Positions 31,148-39,759 of a stretch of 45,843 nt of DNA are shown here, piece by piece. The stretch is from an uncultured Dorea sp. (GTDB taxonomy: Bacteria; Bacillota; Clostridia; Lachnospirales; Lachnospiraceae). Under the pieces are notes generated by a model. It ran no database searches. It saw only the letters and a program-made list of their open reading frames with translations, and was not told where the DNA came from. The stretch covers positions 1 to 45,843 of the forward strand of contig CAMBRQ010000021.1 in NCBI GenBank assembly GCA_945870325.1, read 5' to 3'. A program made the position numbers and the translations under genes. Position 1 is the stretch's first letter; each line of letters opens with the position of its first letter.

Positions 31148-32065
31148 GTGAGCAGTAGGAATCTGGTAATATGTGACCGGGAAGAAAGATATGCTGCGGC
31201 GTTTGCATCATTCCTGATGAAGAAAACAGAACTTGCTTTTCAAGTACAGGTATGCAGCAGACTGGCACAGGTGGAGGCAATCCGGCAGGAGAATCCCATA
31301 GATATTCTATTAGTTGGAAGCAGTTATCCGGAAGAAGAATGGAGACGGATTCAGGCGGGGCATGTATTTATTCTTACAGAATCGGGAAAGAAGACGGAGG
31401 GTTTAGATGGGAACACCGTATACCGGTATCAGTCGGCAGAAGCGATTCTGTCAGAGATTGTCTGCAAATACAGTGAGAAAGGGGAAAATGAAGAATTATT
31501 CTTCCGAACGGTAAAGTCCGGGGATATGCAAATTATCGGGATATTTTCTCCTATGCACAGGAGCGGGAAGACAAGTTATGGGTTGGAACTAGGACAACAG
31601 ATGGCAGCATCTAATAATGCACTGTATCTGAATATGGAGATCTATGGCGGTATCGGAGGACATTTTCCAGAAGGTGGGCATACGTTGGAGGATGCACTCT
31701 ATTATTCGAGGCAGGAAAGTAAGAATCTGGGGATGATACTTACCACGTTAGTCGGTCATATGGGGCAATTGGATTATCTGTTGCCAGTCAGGGTATCAGA
31801 AGATATAAAATCAGTAGAACTTGCGGACTGGCTTGATATGATTCATCAGATTGCGGAGCAGAGTATCTATGATGTTCTGATTCTGGATATCGATGAAGGA
31901 TTAAGAGATGTGTACGGGCTTCTTAGAATATGTACAGAGATTCATGTTCCGGTGGCAGAAGATGCGTCGGCGAAGGCGAAACTGTTGCAATTTGAAGAAG
32001 AACTGCATCTTCTGGGATACGATGATGTCAGACGGAAAATGGTAAAAAAGGAGTTGAAGATATGA
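31148..32065 (+). CDS. CpaE/TadZ-like pilus-localisation ATPase
   Basis: 305 residues, GTG start after AGGAGG. Residues about 1-105 resemble a response-regulator receiver without a proper phospho-acceptor setting, as in other TadZ/CpaE proteins. The MinD/ParA-like P-loop domain follows (about 125-290) with a deviant Walker A in FSPMHRSGKTSYGLELG and LILDIDEGL as the Walker B strand. It positions the Tad apparatus at the pole or membrane. It overlaps the CpaF gene by ATGA, so it is translationally coupled. Confidence 0.85.
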   Translation: MSSRNLVICDREERYAAAFASFLMKKTELAFQVQVCSRLAQVEAIRQENPIDILLVGSSYPEEEWRRIQAGHVFILTESGKKTEGLDGNTVYRYQSAEAILSEIVCKYSEKGENEELFFRTVKSGDMQIIGIFSPMHRSGKTSYGLELGQQMAASNNALYLNMEIYGGIGGHFPEGGHTLEDALYYSRQESKNLGMILTTLVGHMGQLDYLLPVRVSEDIKSVELADWLDMIHQIAEQSIYDVLILDIDEGLRDVYGLLRICTEIHVPVAEDASAKAKLLQFEEELHLLGYDDVRRKMVKKELKI

Positions 32066-33294
32066 TACATTCCGAGCAGCTCCATGCCAGAATACTGGAA
32101 GAATTGGATATGACCAGGGACATAGAAGATGAAGAACTTACACAGTTGATCTATCGCGTGCTTCAGGAAGCATCGACCAGAGAATATATGTCTCTTGCAG
32201 AGAAGACTGCTCTTGGAAAGGAACTTTTTAATGCATTCCGTAAATTGGATCTTCTGCAGGAATTCCTGGAGGATGATGAGATTACGGAAGTGATGATCAA
32301 CGGAACCCAGCATATATTCTATGAACGTGGCGGTCAGATATACCAGTCGGATAAACGGTTTGTATCAAAGGAGAAATTAGAGGATGTGATCCAACAGATC
32401 GTAGCAGGGTCGAACAGGCTGGTGAATGAAGCATCCCCGATTGTAGATGCAAGGCTTGCGGATGGTTCCAGGGTGAATGTGGTACTCTACCCAATCGCAC
32501 TTGACGGTCCGATTGTAACGATTCGTAAATTTTCAAAAGAGGCAATTACCATGAGACAGTTGATCTTGTGGCAGTCAATTAACAATGAAGTATCGGCATT
32601 TCTTGCTACCCTGGTAGCAGCCGGATACAACATATTCATAAGTGGAGGAACCGGTTCAGGCAAGACCACTTTCTTAAATGCATTATCGCAATATATACCA
32701 AAGACAGAGAGAATTATAACGATAGAAGACAACGCAGAACTGAAGATACAGGATGTTCCGAATCTGGTGAGGCTGGAAGCAAGGAATGCCAATGTGGAAG
32801 GGACGGGAGAAGTCACGATCCGGGATCTGATTAAGTCGGCCCTGCGGATGAGGCCGGATAGAATTGTAGTGGGAGAAGTGCGTTCGGCGGAGGCGATTGA
32901 TATGCTGCAAGCACTTAACACCGGGCATGACGGGAGCCTTAGCACGGGTCATGCCAATAGCCCCAGAGATATGTTAAGCAGGCTGGAAACGATGGTGCTT
33001 ATGGGAATGGATCTGCCGCTTTCGGCGATACAGAGGCAGATCGCTTCCGGAATTGATATCATTGTACATCTGGGAAGATTAAGGGATAAGAGCAGAAAGG
33101 TACTGGAAATCACAGAGGTTCTGGGATATCAGAAAGGCGAGATTATTCTTCAGACTTTGTACAAATATGAGGAAACGGGAGAACGGGAAGGAAAGATCCA
33201 GGGGGAATGGAGGAAAGTCCATGAGATTACGCAGAAGCAGAAACTGCTGGCAGCAGGATATAACGAGGAAGGACTATGTATGGATATGGATTAA
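32062..33294 (+). CDS. CpaF/TadA secretion ATPase
   Basis: 410 residues. A type II/IV secretion hexameric ATPase: N-terminal domain with DDEITEVMINGTQHIF, Walker A SGGTGSGKTTFLN with Lys201, Asp box ITIEDNAELKIQ, Walker B PDRIVVGEVRSAEA and the His box TGHDGSLSTGHANS. It powers assembly of Flp pili. The 5' end overlaps CpaE by 4 bp; the 3' end contains the start of TadB. Confidence 0.95.
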   Translation: MIHSEQLHARILEELDMTRDIEDEELTQLIYRVLQEASTREYMSLAEKTALGKELFNAFRKLDLLQEFLEDDEITEVMINGTQHIFYERGGQIYQSDKRFVSKEKLEDVIQQIVAGSNRLVNEASPIVDARLADGSRVNVVLYPIALDGPIVTIRKFSKEAITMRQLILWQSINNEVSAFLATLVAAGYNIFISGGTGSGKTTFLNALSQYIPKTERIITIEDNAELKIQDVPNLVRLEARNANVEGTGEVTIRDLIKSALRMRPDRIVVGEVRSAEAIDMLQALNTGHDGSLSTGHANSPRDMLSRLETMVLMGMDLPLSAIQRQIASGIDIIVHLGRLRDKSRKVLEITEVLGYQKGEIILQTLYKYEETGEREGKIQGEWRKVHEITQKQKLLAAGYNEEGLCMDMD

Positions 33295-33976
33295 GGCAGC
33301 AGGGATTACTGTTATAACGGCATGGCTTTATTACCGTTCTTTTTGGGCGGTTCTTCCGTTATTTCCGATTGGTATCTGGAATTTTCTGATGATGGAACAA
33401 GAAGAAGCAAGGAAGAAAGAACTGGAATTCCAGATACAATTCAAAGAAGCAATTCAGGCAGTATCGGCCGCATTGAATACGGGATATTCGGTAGAGAATG
33501 CATTCCGTGAAGCGCAGACAGAGTTGAAGTTAATCTATCCTGCAGATGCAAGAATTTCACGAGAATTATTGGTAATTATAAGGCAGTTGAGAATGCATAT
33601 ATCTATAGAACAGATTTTAGAGGAATTCGCATTCAGAGTGCAAACGGAGGATGTGAGGAATTTCGTGACCGTGTTTGCGGCGGCGAAGAAAAGTGGCGGC
33701 AACATGATTGGGATTATTCAGAATACGGTAAGTCAGATTGGGGATAAGATTGATGTAAAGCGGGAGATAGATACAATACTGGCATCTAAGAGATATGAAT
33801 TCAGGGTTATGTCTGCAGTGCCTTATGCCATTATCGGGTATATGTCTCTGAGTTTCCCGGAATTCATGGACAGCCTGTATGGGAATGTATTGGGAATTGG
33901 GGTGATGACGGTATGTCTGGTCATATATATGGGCGCTTACTATCTTGGTGTAAGGCTGATAAGGATCGAAGTATAA
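33221..33976 (+). CDS. TadB-like pilus platform protein (type II secretion F domain)
   Basis: About 251 residues from ATG 33221, preceded by GGAGGAAAG; it overlaps the 3' end of the CpaF gene by 74 bp in another frame. Two N-terminal hydrophobic segments (about 22-55, WIKAAGITVITAWLYY, then AVLPLFPIGIWNFL), the T2SSF cytoplasmic helices (FKEAIQAVSAALNTGYSVENAF, then FAAAKKSGGNMIGII), and two C-terminal helices. It is the inner-membrane platform turned by CpaF. An earlier ATG at 33167 is possible but has no ribosome site. Confidence 0.85.
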   Translation: MRLRRSRNCWQQDITRKDYVWIWIKAAGITVITAWLYYRSFWAVLPLFPIGIWNFLMMEQEEARKKELEFQIQFKEAIQAVSAALNTGYSVENAFREAQTELKLIYPADARISRELLVIIRQLRMHISIEQILEEFAFRVQTEDVRNFVTVFAAAKKSGGNMIGIIQNTVSQIGDKIDVKREIDTILASKRYEFRVMSAVPYAIIGYMSLSFPEFMDSLYGNVLGIGVMTVCLVIYMGAYYLGVRLIRIEV

Positions 33977-35184
33977 AAGTTCTTGTAGTTGCGGCATTGC
34001 TTCTGGCAGGAGTACTAATTCTCCTTATGGATTATGTTCATTCATCTATGGAGATACAGCGTGAACTTGAACGAAATGGTTATGGGGAAGGCAGCAGGAC
34101 AGAAGAATTAGAGGTCGCAGTAGAAGGTAATAAAAAGAAGATTCCGGTAGAAGTGGAGATATCAGAACAGCAATATTCTTCGGAAGAAGTACAGGAATTA
34201 TTCGACCGGGTGATACGGCGGATGGAGGAATACATACTCGGAGATAACGAGAGTCTTGACAGGGTAGAAAGTGATCTGAACCTTCTGGCAGAAGTACCGG
34301 ATGAACCAGTGGAGATTTCTTGGGAACTGGATCGATATGATGTGATGAACATTCGCGGGGAATTACAGGAAAATGCGCTAAAAGAAACGGGAACTTTGGT
34401 TAAGTTAAGCGCAATTCTAACTTACGAAGAGGATGAAGAAGAGCAGGCATTATATCAATGTGTGGCGAATATTTATCCAAAGACCCTAAGCGAGGAAGAG
34501 AAGAATAGACAAAAGGTAAGAGAGAAGATTCAAAAACAGGAGGAGCAGGATCGAACACAGAAGAGCGTGAAATTGCCGGAATATATTCAGGGAAAGAAAG
34601 TCTCTTATTATGAGAAGATGGATAGCCGGGGAATCGTGCTGATTATCATGGCGGTATTGATTGGCATTCTTCTGTATGTTTTGAAGATGCAGAATCAGGG
34701 AAAAGAACAGAACCAAAAGAAGCAGCAGATGCTGCTGGATTATCCGGAGATTATTAATAAGATGACGTTATTCCTTGGGGCGGGGATGACGGTTAAGCGG
34801 GCATGGAAGAAGATTGTTGAAGACTATGAACATTGGAAGGAGATGTGGGGTGTTCGGTATGCATACGAGGAAATGAAAGGAGCGTGCTATGAGATGGAAA
34901 GTGGAGTGACCGAGGCAGAGAGTTATGAGAACTTTGGACGGCGTTGCAACGTTCAAGTATACATAAGATTCGGAGCGCTGCTTTCACAGAACTTAAGAAA
35001 AGGGACGAAGGGATTGACGCAATTACTGAAACTGGAATCCATTCAGGCGTTTGAGGAGAGAAAAGCAAGGGCGAAAAGAGCCGGAGAAGAGGCAGGGACG
35101 AAGTTGCTGTTACCGATGTTTTTGATGCTGGCGATCGTATTGGTGATTGTAATTGTACCGGCGTTTCTGTCAGTACAGATATGA
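33913..35184 (+). CDS. TadC-like pilus platform protein with an extra N-terminal domain
   Basis: 423 residues, longer than the roughly 300 usual for TadC. A membrane helix at about 22-44 (IKVLVVAALLLAGVLILLM) is followed by some 190 charged residues (about 45-235) of unknown fold, then a helix (ILIIMAVLIGILLYVL type, about 238-258) and the T2SSF domain (LLDYPEIINKMTLFLGAGMTV, then TKGLTQLLKLE), ending with a helix LLPMFLMLAIVLVIVIV. The ATG lies inside tadB (64-bp overlap). The platform role follows from the domain and operon; the inserted domain may face outside. Confidence 0.85.
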   Translation: MSGHIYGRLLSWCKADKDRSIKVLVVAALLLAGVLILLMDYVHSSMEIQRELERNGYGEGSRTEELEVAVEGNKKKIPVEVEISEQQYSSEEVQELFDRVIRRMEEYILGDNESLDRVESDLNLLAEVPDEPVEISWELDRYDVMNIRGELQENALKETGTLVKLSAILTYEEDEEEQALYQCVANIYPKTLSEEEKNRQKVREKIQKQEEQDRTQKSVKLPEYIQGKKVSYYEKMDSRGIVLIIMAVLIGILLYVLKMQNQGKEQNQKKQQMLLDYPEIINKMTLFLGAGMTVKRAWKKIVEDYEHWKEMWGVRYAYEEMKGACYEMESGVTEAESYENFGRRCNVQVYIRFGALLSQNLRKGTKGLTQLLKLESIQAFEERKARAKRAGEEAGTKLLLPMFLMLAIVLVIVIVPAFLSVQI

Positions 35185-35260
35185 GAAATAGCAAAACGAG
35201 CAAACAGGGATATACAAAAAAGGTGAGACAAGTAGATAAAAGAGAAAGGTAGGAATAAGT

Positions 35261-35437
35261 ATGTGGAGAATAAGACAAGCACTTACAAATCTAAGAGAAG
35301 AAGAGGGAATAGGAGTAGTGGAGGTTATATTAATTCTAGTCGTGCTAATTGGCCTGGTTATCATATTCAAGTCGCAGTTAACCAGTCTGGTGCAAAGCAT
35401 CTTCGAGAAGATTGTCAGCGAGAGTTCGGGAATCTGA
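35261..35437 (+). CDS. Flp/Fap-type major pilin (58 residues)
   Basis: ATG 35261 after AAAGGTAGGAA, stop TGA 35435-35437. The peptide begins WRIRQALTNLREEEG and continues IGVVEVILILVVLIGLVIIF, then KSQLTSLVQSIFEKIV. A Gly before the hydrophobic run and Glu at position +5 (G|IGVVE) fit a class III prepilin processed by the nearby A24 peptidase. The length and single helix are those of type IVb Flp pilins. It lies between TadC and the DUF5702 gene and is easily missed because a longer frame overlaps it out of phase. Confidence 0.88.
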   Translation: MWRIRQALTNLREEEGIGVVEVILILVVLIGLVIIFKSQLTSLVQSIFEKIVSESSGI

Positions 35438-35442
35438 TATCG

Positions 35443-36816
35443 GTGAGAAGATACTATAAAGGAGAAGTGACGGTATATCTAAGTCTGATTTTTATCCTTC
35501 TGGTTACTTTTGTAGGAGGCGTTATGGAAAGTGCATCCATACAGATTGCGAAGAACTACAGAAGAGCGGATACGAATCGTGCGATGGAGTGTGTATTCGC
35601 AGAATATCAGAAAGAACTGTTAGAGGAATATGATATCTTTGCGTTGGAAGTAAGTTATGAGACCGGACAGTATGCAGAACAGAATCTAACGGACAGGCTA
35701 GCCTACTACGGTGCGGGAGATATGGAGCATAAAGTAGAACGAATACAATTTCTTACAGATAGAGGCTGTAGTGGATTCTATGATCAGGTGGCAATTTACA
35801 TGGAGCAGAAGTACGGGATGGATGTGGTGAAAGACATGCTGGGGTTGTCTTCTGTATGGGAACAGCAAGAGGAGCGGGTGGAGAGTTATTCCAGAGAAGA
35901 GCAGGAGCAGCAGGAGAATCTGAATCATCTGCTGCGAGAGAATGAAAGTGAATTGCCGGATGAGGATAATCCGATTAACCATGTAGGTCAGTTAAAGCGT
36001 TCATCCATACTAAGTTTGGTTGTTCCTAAAGATATCGCGATATCAGAAAAGATGGTAGAGGAGCAGGAACTGCTATCTTCAAGAGAGCGGAATGAAGGCT
36101 ATGGAGAGTTCTCAGATGTAGCGTCGGGTAACGGAAAACTATCAACGTTATTATTCGGAGAATATTTACTAGAACATTTTTCCGAATTCACTGATACAGA
36201 GAAGACGGGTACTTTGGATTATGAACTGGAATATATCCTGGCGGGCAAGAGCAGTGATAAGGAGAATCTGGAGGCAGTGGTGAAGCGACTGCTGCTTTTA
36301 AGATTCGTCCCTAATTATGCCTATATACAGACGGATGGAGAGATGAGGGCAGAAGCACAGGCTATGGCGCTGACTTTGTGTGCACTCCTGGCAGTTCCGG
36401 CGATTACGGAGGCAGCGGCACAGGGGATTCTATTGGCATGGGCATACGGTGAGTCTATTATGGATATCCGTTCATTGTTAAAAGGAAACAGGGTGCCGTT
36501 GGTGAAATCAAAGGAGAGTTGGCAGTTACAGTTGTCCGGTCTTCTTACTCTGGGAACAGAAGAAGATCATAATGACGGGCAGGACATCTCAGACGGACTT
36601 GCTTATCAGGAGTATCTGCGTATTTTACTGTTTCTGGGTCAAAAGAACACGATTGCCCTTCGGGCAATTGGGATGATCGAGCAGAATATGCGTAAGATTT
36701 ATGGACAGCCGTATTTTCATGCAGATCAGTGTATCAACAGGATGGAGATTAAGACGACTTGCAAGTTAAGAAGAGGAATTACATATCAGTATAAGACATA
36801 CTACGGTTATCAATAA
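35443..36816 (+). CDS. DUF5702-like Tad-associated surface protein
   Basis: About 457 residues from GTG 35443 (RRYYKGEVTVYLSLIFIL), 5 nt after the pilin stop; the frame continues upstream but that part overlaps the pilin and is not expected to be translated. GTG 35467 is an alternative. An N-terminal helix (about 10-30) resembles TadE/pilin-like KGxVTVYLSL, followed by a long extracellular region with glutamate-rich coiled stretches and a hydrophobic segment near residues 310-340 (AMALTLCALLAVPAITEAA). Such proteins are regular members of Lachnospiraceae Tad loci and may take the place of TadG; the function is not proven. Confidence 0.78.
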   Translation: MRRYYKGEVTVYLSLIFILLVTFVGGVMESASIQIAKNYRRADTNRAMECVFAEYQKELLEEYDIFALEVSYETGQYAEQNLTDRLAYYGAGDMEHKVERIQFLTDRGCSGFYDQVAIYMEQKYGMDVVKDMLGLSSVWEQQEERVESYSREEQEQQENLNHLLRENESELPDEDNPINHVGQLKRSSILSLVVPKDIAISEKMVEEQELLSSRERNEGYGEFSDVASGNGKLSTLLFGEYLLEHFSEFTDTEKTGTLDYELEYILAGKSSDKENLEAVVKRLLLLRFVPNYAYIQTDGEMRAEAQAMALTLCALLAVPAITEAAAQGILLAWAYGESIMDIRSLLKGNRVPLVKSKESWQLQLSGLLTLGTEEDHNDGQDISDGLAYQEYLRILLFLGQKNTIALRAIGMIEQNMRKIYGQPYFHADQCINRMEIKTTCKLRRGITYQYKTYYGYQ

Positions 36817-36922
36817 GAAGAATAAAAAAGAGACGGATACAGATGCCCTTTCGGGCTTCCGAACGAAATCCAAGGAAAACAGATTATATAAAAAATAAAA
36901 AGAAAGGAGAAGGATTCGTACC

Positions 36923-37729
36923 ATGAATAGGAAAATACTCCCCTCACAATCTATCTATTCTATCATTACCGGAAGGGCATCTGTATCCGCCTCTAAAAAA
37001 GGAAGCATAACTGTGGAGGCAGCAATGGCAGTGCCAATCTTTTTCCTGGCAGTAGTAAGTCTTTTATATCTAATGGAGATGATGGCAATCCAGACATCCA
37101 TCCGATCAGGATTACAGTATGCAGGAAAACAGGCTGCAAAAGATGCTTCTGTGGTAACAGTTGTCATACCGTCTCATATAGAAAGTGATGTGATTCATGC
37201 GGTTGGACCGGAAAGACTTGAGAGGAGCATTGTAATTGGCGGAAGTGGAGGCATTAGTTGCAATCGTTCAAGAATGTCTGCGAAGACAGGGATTGGAGAA
37301 CTGGTAGTGACGTATAAGGTGCGTCTGCCGATTCCGATGTTCAGGATACAGCCGATAGAGTATCAGGAGAAGATGCGAATTAAGGCATGGACTGGGTATG
37401 AGAAGGCTGGATTCGAAATGAATGATAATACAACAGTGTATATCACAGAGACAGGGCTGGTCTATCACAAGGACTATCAGTGTACCCATCTGGATCTGTC
37501 GATTCGCATGGTGGCTGCATCAGAGTTAAGTTCCTTGCGTAATGTAGGTGGCGGTAAATATTACCCGTGTGAACATTGTATGAGGAATGTAGGTGGCAGT
37601 GTATATCTTACGGATACCGGAGACCGATATCATAGTTCGTTATCCTGTAGCGGATTAAAAAGGACGATATACGCAGTTCCTTTGTCAGAAGTTATTGGAA
37701 AGGGGGCATGTTCCAGATGTGGAAGATAA
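36923..37729 (+). CDS. TadE-like pseudopilin with duplicated His-Cys/CxxC module
   Basis: 268 residues. A prepilin-type segment at about 25-50 reads KKG|SITVEAAMAVPIFFL, with Glu at +5. The middle resembles TadE-like proteins. The C-terminus (about 170-268) holds two copies of a 45-residue module, VYxTxTGxxYHxxxxC ... CxxC (VYITETGLVYHKDYQC and VYLTDTGDRYHSSLSC, then PCEHC and ACSRC). This module occurs at the ends of many secreted Firmicute proteins and probably binds a metal or forms disulfides. AAAGGAGA precedes the ATG. A 106-bp gap before it holds no gene. Confidence 0.8.
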   Translation: MNRKILPSQSIYSIITGRASVSASKKGSITVEAAMAVPIFFLAVVSLLYLMEMMAIQTSIRSGLQYAGKQAAKDASVVTVVIPSHIESDVIHAVGPERLERSIVIGGSGGISCNRSRMSAKTGIGELVVTYKVRLPIPMFRIQPIEYQEKMRIKAWTGYEKAGFEMNDNTTVYITETGLVYHKDYQCTHLDLSIRMVAASELSSLRNVGGGKYYPCEHCMRNVGGSVYLTDTGDRYHSSLSCSGLKRTIYAVPLSEVIGKGACSRCGR

Positions 37730-38154
37730 GTCAGATGATATGTATGGGACTATTGGTGAGTTTATCTATTGTGGATGTTCATTTTCGTAAGATACCGATT
37801 GATATTCTAATGTTGGTGAATCTGGCGGTGGTGATATATCAATTTGCAATAGGAAAGGCGGATATCTGGCTGGCGGCAGGCGGAGCAGGGCTTGGCGTAT
37901 TGTTTCTCGTATTTAGCAGAGTGACCCGCGAAAGTATGGGATATGGAGATAGTTGGGCGATTTTGATTCTTGGAATCTATCTTGGAATCTGGGATTTGAT
38001 AGAAGTACTTGCAGTGGCGTTCTTTACACTTGCTATTGCTTCTATGATCTGCATGGTAAGAAAAAGAAGGTGTAGGAAATCGGTCATTCCGTTTTATCCA
38101 TTTCTGACAGTTGGTTACTTATTCAGTTTGTTGGCAGGAGGGGGAAACGGGTGA
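37717..38154 (+). CDS. A24 prepilin peptidase (CpaA/TadV type)
   Basis: 145 residues from ATG 37717; ATG 37708 lies only 1 nt from the GGGGG site. A six-helix aspartic protease of the short form. The two catalytic aspartates are in LSIVDVHFRKIP and MGYGDSWAIL (GxGD), and IPFYPFLTVGY is the usual C-terminal helix. It cuts prepilins after glycine; likely substrates are the Flp pilin and the two TadE-like proteins. It overlaps both neighbours by a few bases. Confidence 0.9.
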   Translation: MWKISQMICMGLLVSLSIVDVHFRKIPIDILMLVNLAVVIYQFAIGKADIWLAAGGAGLGVLFLVFSRVTRESMGYGDSWAILILGIYLGIWDLIEVLAVAFFTLAIASMICMVRKRRCRKSVIPFYPFLTVGYLFSLLAGGGNG

Positions 38155-38561
38155 GTAAGCAGGTGAGAAAACGGAGCGTTCATGGCAGCATGACGATAGA
38201 GATGTCTTTTCTTATGCCCATGATTCTCTTCCTGACTATGGGATGTATCCTGGCAGTATTTTATTATCACGATAAAAATATTCTGTCAGGAGCAGCATAT
38301 GAGACTGTGGTGGTGGGAAGTACCAAAGCGAGAGAGAAGGATGGCGTAGAAGCGGGGGAATTAGAGTCTCTGCTTTCCCAGCGGGTGAGGAATAAGTGCA
38401 TACTTTTTTCATATCCGCGAGTTGTAGTTACTGTAGAGGATAAAGAGATTGAGATTGTAGTAAGTGCTAAAAGGAAGTGGATGAAAGTATCCATAGTAAA
38501 AAGAGCAGCAGTAACAGAACCGGAGAGATATATACGGAATATAAGACGATTAAAAAAATAA
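38151..38561 (+). CDS. TadE-like minor pseudopilin
   Basis: 136 residues, GTG start inside the peptidase stop (GTGA). The N-terminus SVHG|SMTIEMSFLMPMILFLT has the Gly site and Glu at +5, a single helix to about residue 38, and an exposed basic domain of about 95 residues. It is a likely minor component of the Flp pilus. No conserved Cys pattern. Confidence 0.82.
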   Translation: MSKQVRKRSVHGSMTIEMSFLMPMILFLTMGCILAVFYYHDKNILSGAAYETVVVGSTKAREKDGVEAGELESLLSQRVRNKCILFSYPRVVVTVEDKEIEIVVSAKRKWMKVSIVKRAAVTEPERYIRNIRRLKK

Positions 38562-38594
38562 AGAATTAGGAGAGTCAAAAAGAAAGGGAACAGG

Positions 38595-39329
38595 ATGGAA
38601 CGTAAGATTACGATCGAAGAGAAGACCCTATATCGGGAAGATTATCAGATGTGTATGTTAAAGGCGAATCATCTGGATGGAGTGTTAAAAGTAGGCGGCA
38701 GAGGTATGAATGGAAACAGTTATTATGATTATGATGTTAGCGGAAAGATATCGATGAAAGCAATGTTTGAAAGAAGTAAAATTACTTCTGAAGATATAAA
38801 AATATTTCTTTCTAATCTTAAAATAGTAATTAAAGAAGTAGAAAAATATCTACTGGATATACATTGTATTTTATTGAAACCGGAATATATCTTCTATGAA
38901 GAAGAAAAGTTTTACTTCTGTTATTATCCGCTGGCGCAGCAGGATCTGTGGGAAGAATTCCATAAGTTGACAGAATATCTGGTGAAGCAGGCAGATTATC
39001 AGGACCAGGATTGTGTCAGCATGGTATTTTTGCTTCATAAGAAGACAATGGAGGAGAATTATAGTCTGGAGAAGCTAATAGCAGAATGCCTTCAGGACAA
39101 GCCTAAAGACAGTGGGGAAGAGATGTATGAAGATATGAAAGAAAAAGAAGACAGTTATATAAAATATGATACAGCAGAACACGACTGGATTACAGAGCAG
39201 GAGTTGGGAAGTTCTATTATGCGAGAGACAGAAAACCTATGGACACCAGTAAAACGTTTCCTCACCAGGCATAAGAAACCTAAATGGGGAGATTGGGATG
39301 GTCTGCATATCGAAGAAGAGGAATTGTAG
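38595..39329 (+). CDS. DUF6382-like protein, short form without FHA domain
   Basis: 244 residues, soluble. The first 170 residues match the domain found at the end of Lachnospiraceae Tad operons (YREDYQMCMLKANHLDGV, YYDYDVSGKISMKAMFE, FLSNLKIVIKEVEKYLLD, LKPEYIFYEEEKFYFCYYP). Relatives usually carry a C-terminal FHA phosphopeptide-binding domain; here the tail is a short acidic and then basic stretch (VKRFLTRHKKPKWGDWDG) with no FHA. GTG or frameshift relics of an FHA domain are not seen downstream. The role is unknown. Confidence 0.75.
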   Translation: MERKITIEEKTLYREDYQMCMLKANHLDGVLKVGGRGMNGNSYYDYDVSGKISMKAMFERSKITSEDIKIFLSNLKIVIKEVEKYLLDIHCILLKPEYIFYEEEKFYFCYYPLAQQDLWEEFHKLTEYLVKQADYQDQDCVSMVFLLHKKTMEENYSLEKLIAECLQDKPKDSGEEMYEDMKEKEDSYIKYDTAEHDWITEQELGSSIMRETENLWTPVKRFLTRHKKPKWGDWDGLHIEEEEL

Positions 39330-39407
39330 TAAGGTATGACTAGGAATCGTACAAGTTAAAACTATTTGTTAACAGCATAAATAATATGATAATATAAAGG
39401 AGAAACT

Positions 39408-39682
39408 ATGGGTAGAAATATGGTGCCATTATTAAACGTATACATAACCGAGTGCGTAAGGTGAGGGCAAGCGAAGAAGTCGGGGTGAGATATATGCAGG
39501 CATGGGAAGAAAAGTATTATGAGAGAGAAGAGGGAAGAGAAGAACTGTTAAAAGAGTTAGCAGAAAAGAAATATGCAAAAGGGATGACAGTGAAAGAAAT
39601 AGCTGACTTATTAGAAGAGGATATAGATACTATAAACAGGCTGCTGGGTCAGAGTAATAATGCAGAAGAGAATGCAGAATAA
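39408..39682 (+). pseudogene. Remnant of a second Rpn-family nuclease gene (C-terminal part)
   Basis: A 76-codon frame from GTG 39452 reads EEVGVRYMQAWEEKYYERE, GREELLKELAEKKYAKGMT and VKEIADLLEEDIDTINRLL, the typical C-terminus of Rpn-family proteins. The same frame continues upstream to 39416 with YGAIIKRIHNRVRKVRA, also family-like, until a TAG at 39413. An ATG at 39408 with AAAGGAG upstream is out of frame. This is a gene that lost its catalytic part; a short protein from GTG 39452 could still be made. Confidence 0.65.
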
Positions 39683-39759
39683 TGGTTACTATCTGGAGAA
39701 AAGTATGTTATACTAGACGGGATAAATGGAAAAATATACCAGAGGTGAATCGGCAATAG

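Noticed and set aside
35263-35442. N-terminal extension of the DUF5702 protein
   Set aside because: It reads as a low-quality sequence (many Ser, Arg, Asn) and overlaps the pilin gene out of frame; the pilin frame has the conserved features.
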